A stretch of DNA of 64,000 bases from Alkalihalobacillus sp. BA299 (lineage in GTDB: Bacteria; Bacillota; Bacilli; Bacillales; Bacillaceae_F). The stretch covers positions 62,001 to 126,000 of the forward strand of contig NZ_JAFLJM010000014.1 in assembly GCF_017745675.1 (NCBI RefSeq), given 5' to 3'. The notes beneath the pieces were generated by a model. The model was not told where the DNA came from. It made no database searches and saw only the letters and a program-made list of their open reading frames with translations. Position 1 is the first letter of the stretch. Every line of letters starts with the position of its first letter. Both the position numbers and the translations under genes were made by a program. Positions 34,001 to 43,195 of the stretch are shown here, piece by piece.

Positions 34001-34144
34001 TGTTTGATAATATTGCTTTTCTTCTTTTATTCCTAAATCTCGGACATAGCTCACACTATTGTTGAAAGGTTGTCCCGCAAATACATTCACAGCACTGTTA
34101 ACAGCGTCGGTTTGATATTGTTGAACTTTAAATTTAAACTTCAT
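31040..34144 (-). CDS. Type III restriction endonuclease, Res subunit
   Basis: A 1034-aa protein. SF2 helicase motor: Walker A ETGTGKTYV (about residue 110), Walker B-like ILDEPQKMGGDK (about 245, the DEPQ form typical of Type III Res), REGWDNPNVFQI and QEVGRGLRLC (motifs V/VI, about 560-590). The C-terminal nuclease has SPDW...FIAETKG (PD-ExK, about 975-1000). Res translocates on DNA with Mod and cuts near unmethylated sites. It lies 12 bp after Mod in a four-gene operon. Confidence 0.92.
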   Translation of the reverse strand: MKFKFKVQQYQTDAVNSAVNVFAGQPFNNSVSYVRDLGIKEEKQYYQTTLFSDPEGIEEDETTGFKNSGIALSSEQLLLNIRNMQARNNIKQSESLVSHLGKCSLDVEMETGTGKTYVYIKTIFELNQKYGWNKFIVVVPSIAIREGVKKTFEITQEHFMEHYGKKTRFFIYNSKNLTELDHFSSDAGINVMIINIQAFNTSMKEGARSKEARRIYEKLDEFGSRRPIDVIKANRPILILDEPQKMGGDKTQKALENFNPLFCLNYSATHAHQHNLVYVLDAVDAYNKRLVKKIEVKGFEVKNFRGTDKYLYLENIIISPSKPPMARIELEIKYQKSINRETRILGVDDNLYSVSNDMEQYRGFHISEIDPVRGTVTFTNGEVISRGEVVGDVSERDMRRIQIRETIISHFEKEKQLFELGIKTLSLFFIDEVAKYRVYNEEGEEVNSEYGEMFEQEYISILNNYITLEDTPYSRYLNSIDPKATHTGYFSIDKQGRKVDSPTKRGSDESDDISAYDLILKNKERLLDFKEPVRFIFSHSALREGWDNPNVFQICTLKHGGISPTQKRQEVGRGLRLCVNQNGERMDLEKCGSSIHSINLLTVIASEGYRNFVADLQTGIKEALYDRPSKATQEYFTGKTIIVEEQPVVLDVTHAKAIYRYLLKNDYIDDNDNVTEDYRNDLENNCLAPLPETLTPLGEGVHTLIQSVFDESVLKEMVDNGHNTKIEENPLNDNFFKKEFQTLWGYINHQYAYTVEFESEELIQKAIKHINEKMFVTKLQYTVISGQQVADLDENAVGRGDSFNQDNTRTETLRHAETSQIKYDLVGKIAEGTTLTRRTIVKILSGIQNHIFAMFKHNPEEFITKAIRLIKEQKATMIVEHISYDQIEKQYDSSIFTAGKGSVDFTKAFRAKKHVQDFVFTDGLAEKSVERRFAEDMDMAEEVCVYAKLPKGFAIPTPVGSYSPDWAIAFNKGSVKHIYFIAETKGTMESLNLRPIEQAKIACAKRLFNQISTSKVKYHDVDSYQSLLNIMGKL

Positions 34145-34156
34145 TGTGAACCTCCT

Positions 34157-36073
34157 CTACAGAACCTTTCTTACGGTAGTAGGGCTATATGTTTCAAAAA
34201 TTTGTTCAAAATTTGTTGCAACACTGTCACTTGCCATACTGCTGTCACGGAATACAGCATAATAAGGCTTCCTTTTCGCAATTTCAGTAATTACATCCCC
34301 ATTCACATTACTATCAAAACAAGCGATTAGATAACCATCTGCCACGTCAAACACCTTTTTACCACCAATTTCCGTTTCCTCAATTTTACTTGATAGTAAT
34401 ACCCCTAAATCCAACATAACCTGGAACAATAAGTCTTCAGGTGTACGATCCGGTTTTATGTTGTCCTCATGGTCAAACAGGTCCTCTTGTGAATACTCGG
34501 AAGGGTTATAGAAAACATCCTGCATGTTTGTGGTATCCACTTTTAAAACGCGAAAACCGAAATCCAATTTATCCGCGACTTCTGGGTTTTCTTTTTGTAT
34601 TTTTTTCCCTACACGTCTAATACGTTCTTTTCCAATTTCACTAATATTTTTGTATCCTTCTTTAAAAGCTGCCGATTTTTCATCTGTTTCCTCTGGTATT
34701 TGAATCATAATAAATTTTCTATTTCCCCCATCCTCAGCGTTTAACTGCATTACTGCATGAGCAGTCGTTGAGGAACCAGAAAAGAAATCAAGAATTACAG
34801 AATCTTTATTTAGCATAGTAGAGGCGTTAAGCAAAAATTTTATTAGCATAGTTGGCTTTGGAAAGCTAAAAACCTTTCCACCAAAAATATCGGAAATTTC
34901 TTTTGTTCCATCAAGTGACATTCCAATATCTTCAGGAAATCTTGTGCTTACTGGTTTAGTTCCAAAGTACTTTCCAGCTTTTTTCTCATCATCCTCTTTA
35001 AAATATCGAAAAGCTGGTTTTGATATATTTAGAAAATCATAGTCACCCGGAAATACTATTCTTTTCTCATCATAATATTTTTGAAAAGTATCAATTGTTA
35101 TAGCCCATGTTCTATTAGGATTAGCTGGATATTGCTCACCAGTTTTTGGGTTTATCATTGTAAAATTGCTTTTTGGACGTTCACTGGCACTTGTTTGTTT
35201 TGTTAAGTCATGAATTCTCCAAGGTCTATTTGGTAAATCAGGTGTTTCATAATATCTTCTTTCTTTACCTTTAACACAACCGATGAAATCCTTTGATTTT
35301 GCACATGCAATAATCCACTCATAATCCTGGGAAATACCAAAAGGAACATCCGATTTAGCTGTCCGTTTTCTCCAAGGAAAAGTGGCTATGTAATTGGATC
35401 CACCGAAAATTTCTCTACAACACTTAACTAGATTATCAACTTCATTATCATCAATACTAATAAAAATTACACCATCATCACTTAACAAATCCTTCGCTAG
35501 CCTTAGTCGAGGGTAAATCATATTCAACCAATCTGTATGAAATCGACCATTACTTTCAAGGTTAGGCACAAGTCGATTTCCTTCTTCATCAAATTGCCCA
35601 CTGTTAGCCAAGTACTCATCTGTATTTTGTACAAAGTCATCCTCATAAACAAAGTCATTACCAGTATTGTATGGAGGGTCAATATAGATTACATTTACCT
35701 TACCAAGATAGGTTTCTTGTAACAGCTTAAGGGCTTCCAAATTATCTCCTTCGATGTACAGGTTCTCAGTACTATCAAAATCCACACTTTCATCCCGATA
35801 AGGACGAAGTGTTTTGCCGATTGGAGCATTGGCCAGTAATATCGATTTTTTCTTGTCCGGCCATGTAAATTGGTACCTTTCCTCAGGGCCTTCTACTAAA
35901 ATATTTGAAAGTTCTTGTCTCAGTACATCAAAATCAATGGCATTTTCAAGAATAGGGGAACCATCTTCCCTATAACCTTTAATAACTTCTGTTAAAGTGT
36001 TCGGAAATAGTTCCCCGATTTTTTTTATATTTTCATCTACTTTATCCAAGGAATGCATTTTCAATTTTCCCAT
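34157..36073 (-). CDS. Type III DNA methyltransferase, Mod subunit
   Basis: A 638-aa N6-adenine methylase of the beta class: IDPPYNTGNDFVYEDDF (about residue 135, motif IV) precedes VILDFFSGSSTTAHAV (about 430, motif I). Between them lies the target-recognition region. Mod also gives sequence specificity to Res. It overlaps neither neighbour but is only 2-12 bp from them, so the unit is a single operon. The recognition site cannot be read from the sequence. Confidence 0.93.
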   Translation of the reverse strand: MGKLKMHSLDKVDENIKKIGELFPNTLTEVIKGYREDGSPILENAIDFDVLRQELSNILVEGPEERYQFTWPDKKKSILLANAPIGKTLRPYRDESVDFDSTENLYIEGDNLEALKLLQETYLGKVNVIYIDPPYNTGNDFVYEDDFVQNTDEYLANSGQFDEEGNRLVPNLESNGRFHTDWLNMIYPRLRLAKDLLSDDGVIFISIDDNEVDNLVKCCREIFGGSNYIATFPWRKRTAKSDVPFGISQDYEWIIACAKSKDFIGCVKGKERRYYETPDLPNRPWRIHDLTKQTSASERPKSNFTMINPKTGEQYPANPNRTWAITIDTFQKYYDEKRIVFPGDYDFLNISKPAFRYFKEDDEKKAGKYFGTKPVSTRFPEDIGMSLDGTKEISDIFGGKVFSFPKPTMLIKFLLNASTMLNKDSVILDFFSGSSTTAHAVMQLNAEDGGNRKFIMIQIPEETDEKSAAFKEGYKNISEIGKERIRRVGKKIQKENPEVADKLDFGFRVLKVDTTNMQDVFYNPSEYSQEDLFDHEDNIKPDRTPEDLLFQVMLDLGVLLSSKIEETEIGGKKVFDVADGYLIACFDSNVNGDVITEIAKRKPYYAVFRDSSMASDSVATNFEQIFETYSPTTVRKVL

Positions 36074-36075
36074 AT

Positions 36076-36702
36076 TTATTCCCCTTTTTCTTCAGCTAAT
36101 TTTTTCTTCATTCTCTGAAGTTGAGTAAATTGTTCAAATTTCTTTTTAGGTTGTTTTTCTTTTCGAGAGATACGTTCTAATCTATCGATTTCCTTTTGTA
36201 GTTTAAGAATAATTTCCTGTTTCTCTAACCTTTCATCAACAGAAAGACTCTTGTTATGAGAAACCTTTTCTTCTTCCAAAGCAATTTGTTCGATAAATTC
36301 CTCCCAAATGGTATCAAGATTAAGACCTTTAGCATCCAGTTTCATGTTCTCTAATGGCATCCACTTGGTTTTATAAAGTTTGTTATAATAGATAGCCAAT
36401 TGTCCATGTTCTTGGAATTTTAAAAGGAAGATCAATTTATGAGCATTTTGGCGTGCTATATTTTCAACGATCCGAAAGTCCATCTCCTTTTTTTTCAAAT
36501 CAATGGAAAGTACGAGAATTTCGGATATTTCCTTACCCTTCTCAACGTTTAAAGTATCTGGTGCCAGTTTGTACTCCAATACTATGCGTCTTACATCTGA
36601 TACAAATTTGTCTCGAACATCACCTTTAAGTGTAAGTCGTTTATAAAATGCCTCTTTTGGCATGATTCTTCCTACAGTTGTTTTGCTTGGAAATGTTAGC
36701 AT
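36076..36702 (-). CDS. DUF4391 family protein
   Basis: A 208-aa protein with an N-terminal alpha/beta part (MPKEAFYKRLTLKGDVRDKF...) and a C-terminal helical Lys/Glu-rich part. The pattern and the position between a SNF2 helicase and Type III Mod match DUF4391 proteins in such clusters. Its start overlaps the helicase's stop by a few bases. Function in the family is not established; an accessory role in the defence complex is inferred. Confidence 0.75.
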   Translation of the reverse strand: MLTFPSKTTVGRIMPKEAFYKRLTLKGDVRDKFVSDVRRIVLEYKLAPDTLNVEKGKEISEILVLSIDLKKKEMDFRIVENIARQNAHKLIFLLKFQEHGQLAIYYNKLYKTKWMPLENMKLDAKGLNLDTIWEEFIEQIALEEEKVSHNKSLSVDERLEKQEIILKLQKEIDRLERISRKEKQPKKKFEQFTQLQRMKKKLAEEKGE

Positions 36703-39700
36703 TCTAACACCACCATAAAACAAATTAGATCAAAGTCATCAAGTCCAGAAATGTTTTCCGTCAAAAATGTCGTCTGTCCATCACCAAAAAAACTATCCAA
36801 ATCACTCTCCTCTTTAACGGTAATAATGGACGAAATTGCATGTTGAAGCAAATTAGATATGCGGTCCATCTTTCTTCCATCTCTTGTTTCACGATTAAAG
36901 AATTGGCAGGCCTCAATATCTGGCTCTTTTTTGTCCCGAGAAAGATATCGCATCATATCAAGTATTGCTTTAGGTTCAAGATGATTTATAATAATCTCAC
37001 CATCATCACCAATATAAACAATATAAAATGGATGAAGCCGATTATGACTTTCGGAATCTCCTAACCTATTCACATTTTTTAATATGAAGATTACACCAGG
37101 CTTTTCACCACGAACCACAGCATGAATACCATATGGAGTTCGTTCCAGATTTGGATGTTCTTTTATATATGCAAGTAAATCCATTCTAAACTCATTCAGA
37201 CCCAAATCCATAATTGAAATACCAGTAGTCATTTCCTCAAGATCAACAACTTCATTCTGAAGTTTTTCCAACTGTTGGCGACGGTAGACTAAATCTCCAT
37301 TTTCTTCTTGATTTATGTAATCATCATCACCTGTCGATGTCATAACAGATATTCGCATTCTTGATTCCACACGGCTCTTCAAGTTAATATAGTCATCTAA
37401 CGTTATATCTGGCCAGAAGTTTACCAGTTGAATAACCGAATTCTTACTTCCTATGCGGTCAACTCGGCCGAAACGTTGGATAATGCGTACTGGGTTCCAG
37501 TGAATATCATAATTGATACAGTAATCACAATCCTGTAGATTTTGACCTTCAGAAATACAATCTGTAGCAATTAAAATGTCAATGTTGTTTTTATCGTTCG
37601 GCATTACCAATTCTTTTCCCTTTGAAACCGGGGAAAAACAGGTCAAAATTGTGTTCATATCATTTGGGAACTTTTGAATGGTGGTTTTACCTTCAATTGA
37701 TCCCGTGATTAACGCACTATTTAATCCAAATTTATTTTTGACATAATTACTTACATTTTCGTATAAATATTCTGCTGTATCAGAAAAAGCAGTGAAAATA
37801 ATAACTTTTTTATTCCCCGGGTTAATAGGATTATTGATTTTATTTTCTATGACTTTCAATAGTTCGTTTAGTTTAGAATCATATTTTGGAGTAATATCTT
37901 CAATCATAAGTATCAACAATTCAAGTAATTCCTTATCAGCCTCTAAATCACGCTGCCATGATAGGTAATCCATATCATTGATGTCTATTCTAAATTTTCT
38001 CCCAACTCGAAAAATGTCTATGTTTTGATCATCTAAATCCAAATCATCATAATCAATATCCCTTACAGTAATTTCAGTATTAGAACGAAATTCTTTTATT
38101 GTGTTTATCGTTTCGTTTATTTGCTCATAAATGCGTTTTACTGTCAATTTGAAGGAATGAACTGAACTCTCCATTCGTTTAAGCAGATTGATACTCATTA
38201 AACGACGAATTCCTTCCTCTCGTCCACTTTGGGATAAACGTTTACTTTCTTCCGAATCCAAATCGATATAATTACTTAACCTGCTTGCAAGAATATAGTT
38301 AGTAGGAGTGTAAATAGATAAATTCAATTCAGATAAGTGTTCATAAATTTGTTCATAGTTAATAGCATTATTCAACGTTGTCAACTTTGGACGTTTCGAA
38401 ATTGGTTCATTTCGTTCCGGGAAAGTACCAATTTCAGAAGTATCATAATAACGCTGAATGTGCTTTCTTGAACGTGCAATAGTTACACTATCCAAAACCT
38501 CAAAAAAATCAAAACTTAATTGTTTAAGTAAAGAATCCGTTGTACGACGTTCAGGAGTCTGTTTACTCCAAGCATTATAGACTTTCTGTGCTTGGCGAAA
38601 AATCGTATCAATATCAGTTTTTGTGTTAAGTTTTTCGTTTAGCAGCTCTGAATTACCTTCATAGGCTAATGCAAGTTGATTTCGAAGATCATTAAAACGG
38701 TTGTTAACAGGAGTGGCAGAAAGCATTAAAACTTTCGTTTTCACACCAGGTCGAATAACCTTATTGAGTAATTTTAAATAACGATTTTCTTTCTCATCGA
38801 ATTCTCCTGAAGTTGCACCACCGTTGCGGAAGTTATGAGATTCATCAATCACTACTAAATCGTAGTTTCCCCAATTGATGCGATCCAGTGGCAAGCCAAT
38901 TACAGAATCCCCCCGTTCACGGGATAAATCAGTATGAAAGAGCACATCATAACGGAGACGGTCTTTTGCAAGAGGATTATTGATTAAATTACCTCTATAA
39001 GTCATCCAGTTATCTTTGAGTTTTTTAGGACAAAGTACAAGGACATTTTTATTACGATTTTCATAGTATTTGATAACTCCAAGTGCAGTAAATGTTTTTC
39101 CAAGACCAACACTGTCCGCTAGAATACAACCATTATACTGTTCAAGTTTATTTATGATTGCTAAAGCAGAATCTTTCTGAAAGTTATACAGTTTGTTCCA
39201 GATCAGACTCTCTTTAAAACCAGTTGCTTCGTTGGGGAGTACATCTTCTGAAATATCCTCAAGAAATTCACTAAATATATTATAAAGTGTCATAAAATAA
39301 ATAAGTTCCGGTGAGTTTTCTTGATAAACAGCAGATATGTATTGAATTACTTCTTCGGTAACATCTTGTAATCGGCCCTCATCATTCCAAATATTATCGA
39401 AGAGTCGAACATATTCACTGCTAAATGGTGCTTCAAATTTATTCACCATATTATAGATGTTGTTACCTCTCTCACATCCAATATCAACTGTTGTAAATCC
39501 GTTTAGTGGCATATAGGTAAACTGTTGATTATCTGTTTGGACATTGAAGAATCCACCCATACTATCTTGTGTAGAGTTTGACTTAAAGGTAACTTTCTTG
39601 CGTATCCAGTCAGCACATTCTCTGGCGATTGCTTTTTGCGACAACTCATTTCTTAATTTCACTTCAAATTCAGTACCATAAAGGCTCGTTTCTCTTTGTA

Positions 39701-39926
39701 ATCGAGGAATATAAAATTCGCGTTTTTCCTTTGGAGATTTTTCGGTGACAAATGTTGGGGAAGTAAAGATAAAACGCAAGGAATCAATATTACTTAATTG
39801 TCGCTTTAATTCCTTATATGCATATATTGAAAAACAAGCTGCTGCAATAGAAATACGGCTTCCTGGTGTAATGACTTTTTCTAAATCATCTTTCACTATT
39901 TTAGTAGTATTATTGAACACTTCCAT
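36696..39926 (-). CDS. PLD-like/SNF2 helicase of the R-M cluster
   Basis: A protein of about 1076 aa starting behind GGGGAGG. The N-terminal 140 residues resemble a phospholipase-D-like domain (AACFSIYAYKELKRQL start). Then comes an SF2/SNF2 motor: SVGLGKTF (about residue 280), VIDESHNFRN (DESH, about 370), LSATPVNN, and QRFGRVDRIG (motif VI, about 825). SNF2 partners of Type III systems probably move on DNA or remodel the complex. It is the first gene of the operon. No HKD catalytic motif is evident, so the PLD-like part is probably structural. Confidence 0.85.
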   Translation of the reverse strand: MEVFNNTTKIVKDDLEKVITPGSRISIAAACFSIYAYKELKRQLSNIDSLRFIFTSPTFVTEKSPKEKREFYIPRLQRETSLYGTEFEVKLRNELSQKAIARECADWIRKKVTFKSNSTQDSMGGFFNVQTDNQQFTYMPLNGFTTVDIGCERGNNIYNMVNKFEAPFSSEYVRLFDNIWNDEGRLQDVTEEVIQYISAVYQENSPELIYFMTLYNIFSEFLEDISEDVLPNEATGFKESLIWNKLYNFQKDSALAIINKLEQYNGCILADSVGLGKTFTALGVIKYYENRNKNVLVLCPKKLKDNWMTYRGNLINNPLAKDRLRYDVLFHTDLSRERGDSVIGLPLDRINWGNYDLVVIDESHNFRNGGATSGEFDEKENRYLKLLNKVIRPGVKTKVLMLSATPVNNRFNDLRNQLALAYEGNSELLNEKLNTKTDIDTIFRQAQKVYNAWSKQTPERRTTDSLLKQLSFDFFEVLDSVTIARSRKHIQRYYDTSEIGTFPERNEPISKRPKLTTLNNAINYEQIYEHLSELNLSIYTPTNYILASRLSNYIDLDSEESKRLSQSGREEGIRRLMSINLLKRMESSVHSFKLTVKRIYEQINETINTIKEFRSNTEITVRDIDYDDLDLDDQNIDIFRVGRKFRIDINDMDYLSWQRDLEADKELLELLILMIEDITPKYDSKLNELLKVIENKINNPINPGNKKVIIFTAFSDTAEYLYENVSNYVKNKFGLNSALITGSIEGKTTIQKFPNDMNTILTCFSPVSKGKELVMPNDKNNIDILIATDCISEGQNLQDCDYCINYDIHWNPVRIIQRFGRVDRIGSKNSVIQLVNFWPDITLDDYINLKSRVESRMRISVMTSTGDDDYINQEENGDLVYRRQQLEKLQNEVVDLEEMTTGISIMDLGLNEFRMDLLAYIKEHPNLERTPYGIHAVVRGEKPGVIFILKNVNRLGDSESHNRLHPFYIVYIGDDGEIIINHLEPKAILDMMRYLSRDKKEPDIEACQFFNRETRDGRKMDRISNLLQHAISSIITVKEESDLDSFFGDGQTTFLTENISGLDDFDLICFMVVLEC

Positions 39927-40200
39927 ATAGGTCTTTCCTCCCCACATTAAAAAATAGTATATATTACGAATTAAAATAGTTTACTATTCTATTATCATAT
40001 CAAAAGAAAACCATCTACGATGTCTTAATTCTGGCTTTTTTCCTTTTTCCACAATCTCTCTACTATTAGGTAAGATATTCTCTGTTATCAAAATTGTTAA
40101 ATCCGTACTTTAAACTTTTAAAAGAATAACTATGCTACTATTTTACCAAATAATTAACAGTTAAATAAGAAAAAATGTTCTATACCTATTTTTTAGTTCA

Positions 40201-40230
40201 AAAAAAATCACCTACTGAAAGGTGATTTTT
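40201..40230 (-). terminator. Intrinsic terminator after dinG-like gene
   Basis: AATCACCT/AGGTGATT hairpin then TTTTTTT on the minus strand. It separates the DinG unit from the R-M operon; the 39.95-40.2 kb interval has no gene and presumably holds the R-M promoter. Confidence 0.8.
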
Positions 40231-40246
40231 AAGTAATTTCTCTTGA

Positions 40247-42265
40247 TTAATAGTAGGGGATAATTTCTTGATTAAAAAATGCTTTCACATCTTGAAGATT
40301 AGTTAACTTGTTTTTAATAGGCAACGCATCTAATACTCTATGTTTATAATCATTTGTAGCAGCGTCAGATACACGTTGATCCAGAATTGTTAATAATCCT
40401 TTATCAAATTCAGAACGAATAAGTCTACCTGCTCCCTGCCTTAATTTTGTGATCATTTCAGGTAAAATAACTTCATTAAAACCATCTTTGGATTGCTGCG
40501 TTTTATAATTAATTATGGGGTCGGGAACTGGAAAAGGAAGTCTAGTTACAATAACTGAAGATAAATCTAGTCCTTTTATGTTTATCCCTTCCCAAAACAC
40601 TCCTGTAGACAATAAAATACCTTTTAGATGTATGAATTCATCTATAATACTATTTTGATTAGATCCCTCTATTTGCTTAAGAATAGATAAAGCTGATTCC
40701 CTAACAATTAAATTATTATAAACAGTGTCTAGGTCTTCTTTGGAAGTAAATAAAACTAATGTCCTTCCTTGAGTGATTTTCCCTAATTTCAAAATCTCTT
40801 CCGTAATTTGATTCAAATACTGTTTTTTTTCGTTAGTAGGATGTGCAATTCCATTTGGTATATAAAGCCTTGAATTAAGATTATATGGAAAAGGAGATTC
40901 TTTTGGTTCGGTTACATCTTCCTGGTATCCAATTGAATCCATTTGATATTTATATTTTTCTTCCAAAGTATTACCAGGCTGTGTTAATGTAGCTGAAGTT
41001 AAAATAACAGGTTTATTGAAATGATGTTCAAATAGAATTTCATTTAAAGTTCCTGCAATGTCTTTGGGAGCAAAACAGATTTTTAGGCTTTTTAAGTTTT
41101 TATGCTTTCCTATTTCTGCCCAAAATAGGAGATTTGAAGAAGTTTGTTTATCAAGTTCAGTTAAAAGAGTCGTAAATTCAATAACTTTTGATAATAATTC
41201 CTCTTGTTCACGTTCATCAAAAGTAGTATGCAATTCAATCCTATCTCTAATTGCATACATATAATCTATTAATAGAGTAGGGTTATATTTTAACAATCCA
41301 ATATTAATACGTTCTGAATGTTCTACATGGGATTGATTTAGTTCGTTCTTTGCAAATTGCCAAAAATCACTAAATAAATCATTAACCTCTTTCTTAGAGT
41401 GTTTAATAAGTTCCTTTATCTCTTTAAAATCGTATCTTCTTGATAGCAAATTAGTTACATCTTTAAGTAAAACTTCAACCTTTTTTAAACCCCATTCTTT
41501 AGTTAAAGCATTCCTAGTTTTTTCTTCAAGATTATGTGCCTCATCAATAACTAATAATGAATGATTTTCCGTTATAAAAGCACTGTAACCTTCACTTACT
41601 CTCAATAGATTTGCAATTAATAAGTCTTGGTTAACAATGATTACATTATGATTTAAGAATCCTTTAATTGCTTCTCTCATCATATAAAATCTACAATTCT
41701 GCTTATAATCACATTTTTCAAATTTACATTTATCTACAGAAATACGGTCCCAAATTTTGTTTTCTATCGGCTTAGGAGCTTCGCCTCTATCCTGATTGTT
41801 TGATTCTACTACCCAATCAGTGATCCATTTTGGTATATCTTTTAAATTGGACAAATTTTGGAGAACTTTATCTTGACAAGCATAGTTATTTCTTCCTTTA
41901 CCTACAATAGACATTGCGGGTATACCTGCAATCGAAGATGCTAATTTTACATCATTTTGTAGTTGTTCAGTTAATTGAATCGTTGAAGTCGCAATTATTA
42001 TTGGTTTAAACGAATACTTACTTAATATTAACCCAGGAATTAGATACCCTAATGACTTTCCAATACCTACACCTGCCTCAACCATTAATTTTCTCTTATC
42101 CCTAATTGCTTCAGCTATATCTAAAGCAAGGTTAAACTGACCCTCTCGACTTTCAAAACCCATTGATTCTAGTTGATCAAAAATATCAAATGTTGCTTGG
42201 ACAAATAATTCATCACGAGATTTTTTTATTTTTACAGCATGTTGAGCATCGTTAAACCAAACCAT
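40247..42265 (-). CDS. DinG/XPD-family ATP-dependent helicase
   Basis: A 672-aa SF2 helicase with VEAGVGIGKSLGYLIPG (Walker A, about residue 60), a four-Cys Fe-S domain (CKFEKC...C near residues 175-190), VIDEAHNLEEKT (DEAH, about 240) and QGAGRLIRSEFDKG (motif VI, about 630). No N-terminal exonuclease domain is present, so it is the helicase-only type. It may assist replication or transfer. It is the last gene of the run 40.2-46.9 kb. Confidence 0.85.
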   Translation of the reverse strand: MVWFNDAQHAVKIKKSRDELFVQATFDIFDQLESMGFESREGQFNLALDIAEAIRDKRKLMVEAGVGIGKSLGYLIPGLILSKYSFKPIIIATSTIQLTEQLQNDVKLASSIAGIPAMSIVGKGRNNYACQDKVLQNLSNLKDIPKWITDWVVESNNQDRGEAPKPIENKIWDRISVDKCKFEKCDYKQNCRFYMMREAIKGFLNHNVIIVNQDLLIANLLRVSEGYSAFITENHSLLVIDEAHNLEEKTRNALTKEWGLKKVEVLLKDVTNLLSRRYDFKEIKELIKHSKKEVNDLFSDFWQFAKNELNQSHVEHSERINIGLLKYNPTLLIDYMYAIRDRIELHTTFDEREQEELLSKVIEFTTLLTELDKQTSSNLLFWAEIGKHKNLKSLKICFAPKDIAGTLNEILFEHHFNKPVILTSATLTQPGNTLEEKYKYQMDSIGYQEDVTEPKESPFPYNLNSRLYIPNGIAHPTNEKKQYLNQITEEILKLGKITQGRTLVLFTSKEDLDTVYNNLIVRESALSILKQIEGSNQNSIIDEFIHLKGILLSTGVFWEGINIKGLDLSSVIVTRLPFPVPDPIINYKTQQSKDGFNEVILPEMITKLRQGAGRLIRSEFDKGLLTILDQRVSDAATNDYKHRVLDALPIKNKLTNLQDVKAFFNQEIIPYY

Positions 42266-42399
42266 ATAATATTTTGTCCTCCGATTTTTAAGACTTTATT
42301 AAAGAGAATACTAGCTATATAAATTTTACAAAAAAAAATTAGAAAGTACAAACATACATTCTCTATTTTTGATAAGATTCTACTTAATAAAAAAGCCCT

Positions 42400-42476
42400 G
42401 ATTTATCAGGACATTAGAATTCATTTGGATTTTTGGTAAATGTCTTAACGTATATAAAACAAGGAACATCCTTGTT
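42400..42476. repeat. Hairpins in the 42.27-42.53 kb gap
   Basis: CCTGATTTATCAGG (about 42400) and AACAAGGAACATCCTTGTT (about 42458-42476) inverted repeats, each near a T/A run. Probable terminator or regulatory structures. No gene in the gap. Confidence 0.45.
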
Positions 42477-42532
42477 GAGATTTTTTAACGTACAAAAATT
42501 TACATAAATATTCCAATCATTATTTTATTTGA

Positions 42533-42835
42533 TTAGTTATCCTCTTTTTTTGAATTTGACCAATTCTTTTTTCTTTCTTTCCTCTCAAGATTTCCTATAA
42601 GATTATCAATAGATCTTTCTACCTCTTCTGACTTCGGAAAAACCTTTTCCTCATTTTCAATTAAAGTTTTAACTAAAGACGGCTCCAATTCGTCTAGACT
42701 ATCAAAAGACTCTATTTTCTTTAACATATGATTAGAACTAGGGTCCCATTTCATAAGGTCATATTTATTTCCATTTTCCCTTAAATAATATTCAAATGTT
42801 GATTTTTTAGATTCACTGATACTAACAACCTTCAT
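42533..42835 (-). CDS. Small charged protein (100 aa)
   Basis: Second ATG chosen, six bases after AAGGAGG. Alpha/beta N terminus and a very charged C-terminal tail (KERKKNWSNSKKEDN). Not recognised. Confidence 0.5.
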   Translation of the reverse strand: MKVVSISESKKSTFEYYLRENGNKYDLMKWDPSSNHMLKKIESFDSLDELEPSLVKTLIENEEKVFPKSEEVERSIDNLIGNLERKERKKNWSNSKKEDN

Positions 42836-42895
42836 CATCTTCCTCCTTTTAGTTACGTTTGTGCATTTGTTATATCGGTCATTAGGCCATATATT

Positions 42896-43162
42896 TTATG
42901 GTTCTCTCCTTAATCTAAGCGTATCGGCTATTTTTGCATAAATTATGATAATGAATATGAGGAATATAACGCTTACTCCTGTTGAAAACCATATACTAAA
43001 CTTCCAGGTTATTAAGAGAGATGTTCCAAATATAATAATAAGTGATATTAATAAATGTCTTCGCCAATTTATTGCGTCAGAAGTAGCTAATTGTAGGAAA
43101 GCATAAAATAAATAAACAAAAGACATTACATAAGCAGATATTATAACAACATTTATACCCAT
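42896..43162 (-). CDS. Three-helix membrane protein (88 aa)
   Basis: Three hydrophobic segments fill the protein (about residues 5-25, 34-52, 56-77). A ribosome site AGGAAG is present. It lies between the small charged protein and the DUF1173-like gene. Not recognised. Confidence 0.55.
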   Translation of the reverse strand: MGINVVIISAYVMSFVYLFYAFLQLATSDAINWRRHLLISLIIIFGTSLLITWKFSIWFSTGVSVIFLIFIIIIYAKIADTLRLRREP

Positions 43163-43195
43163 TTGAATCTTCCTACCCTCTTACTTTATTTCAGA

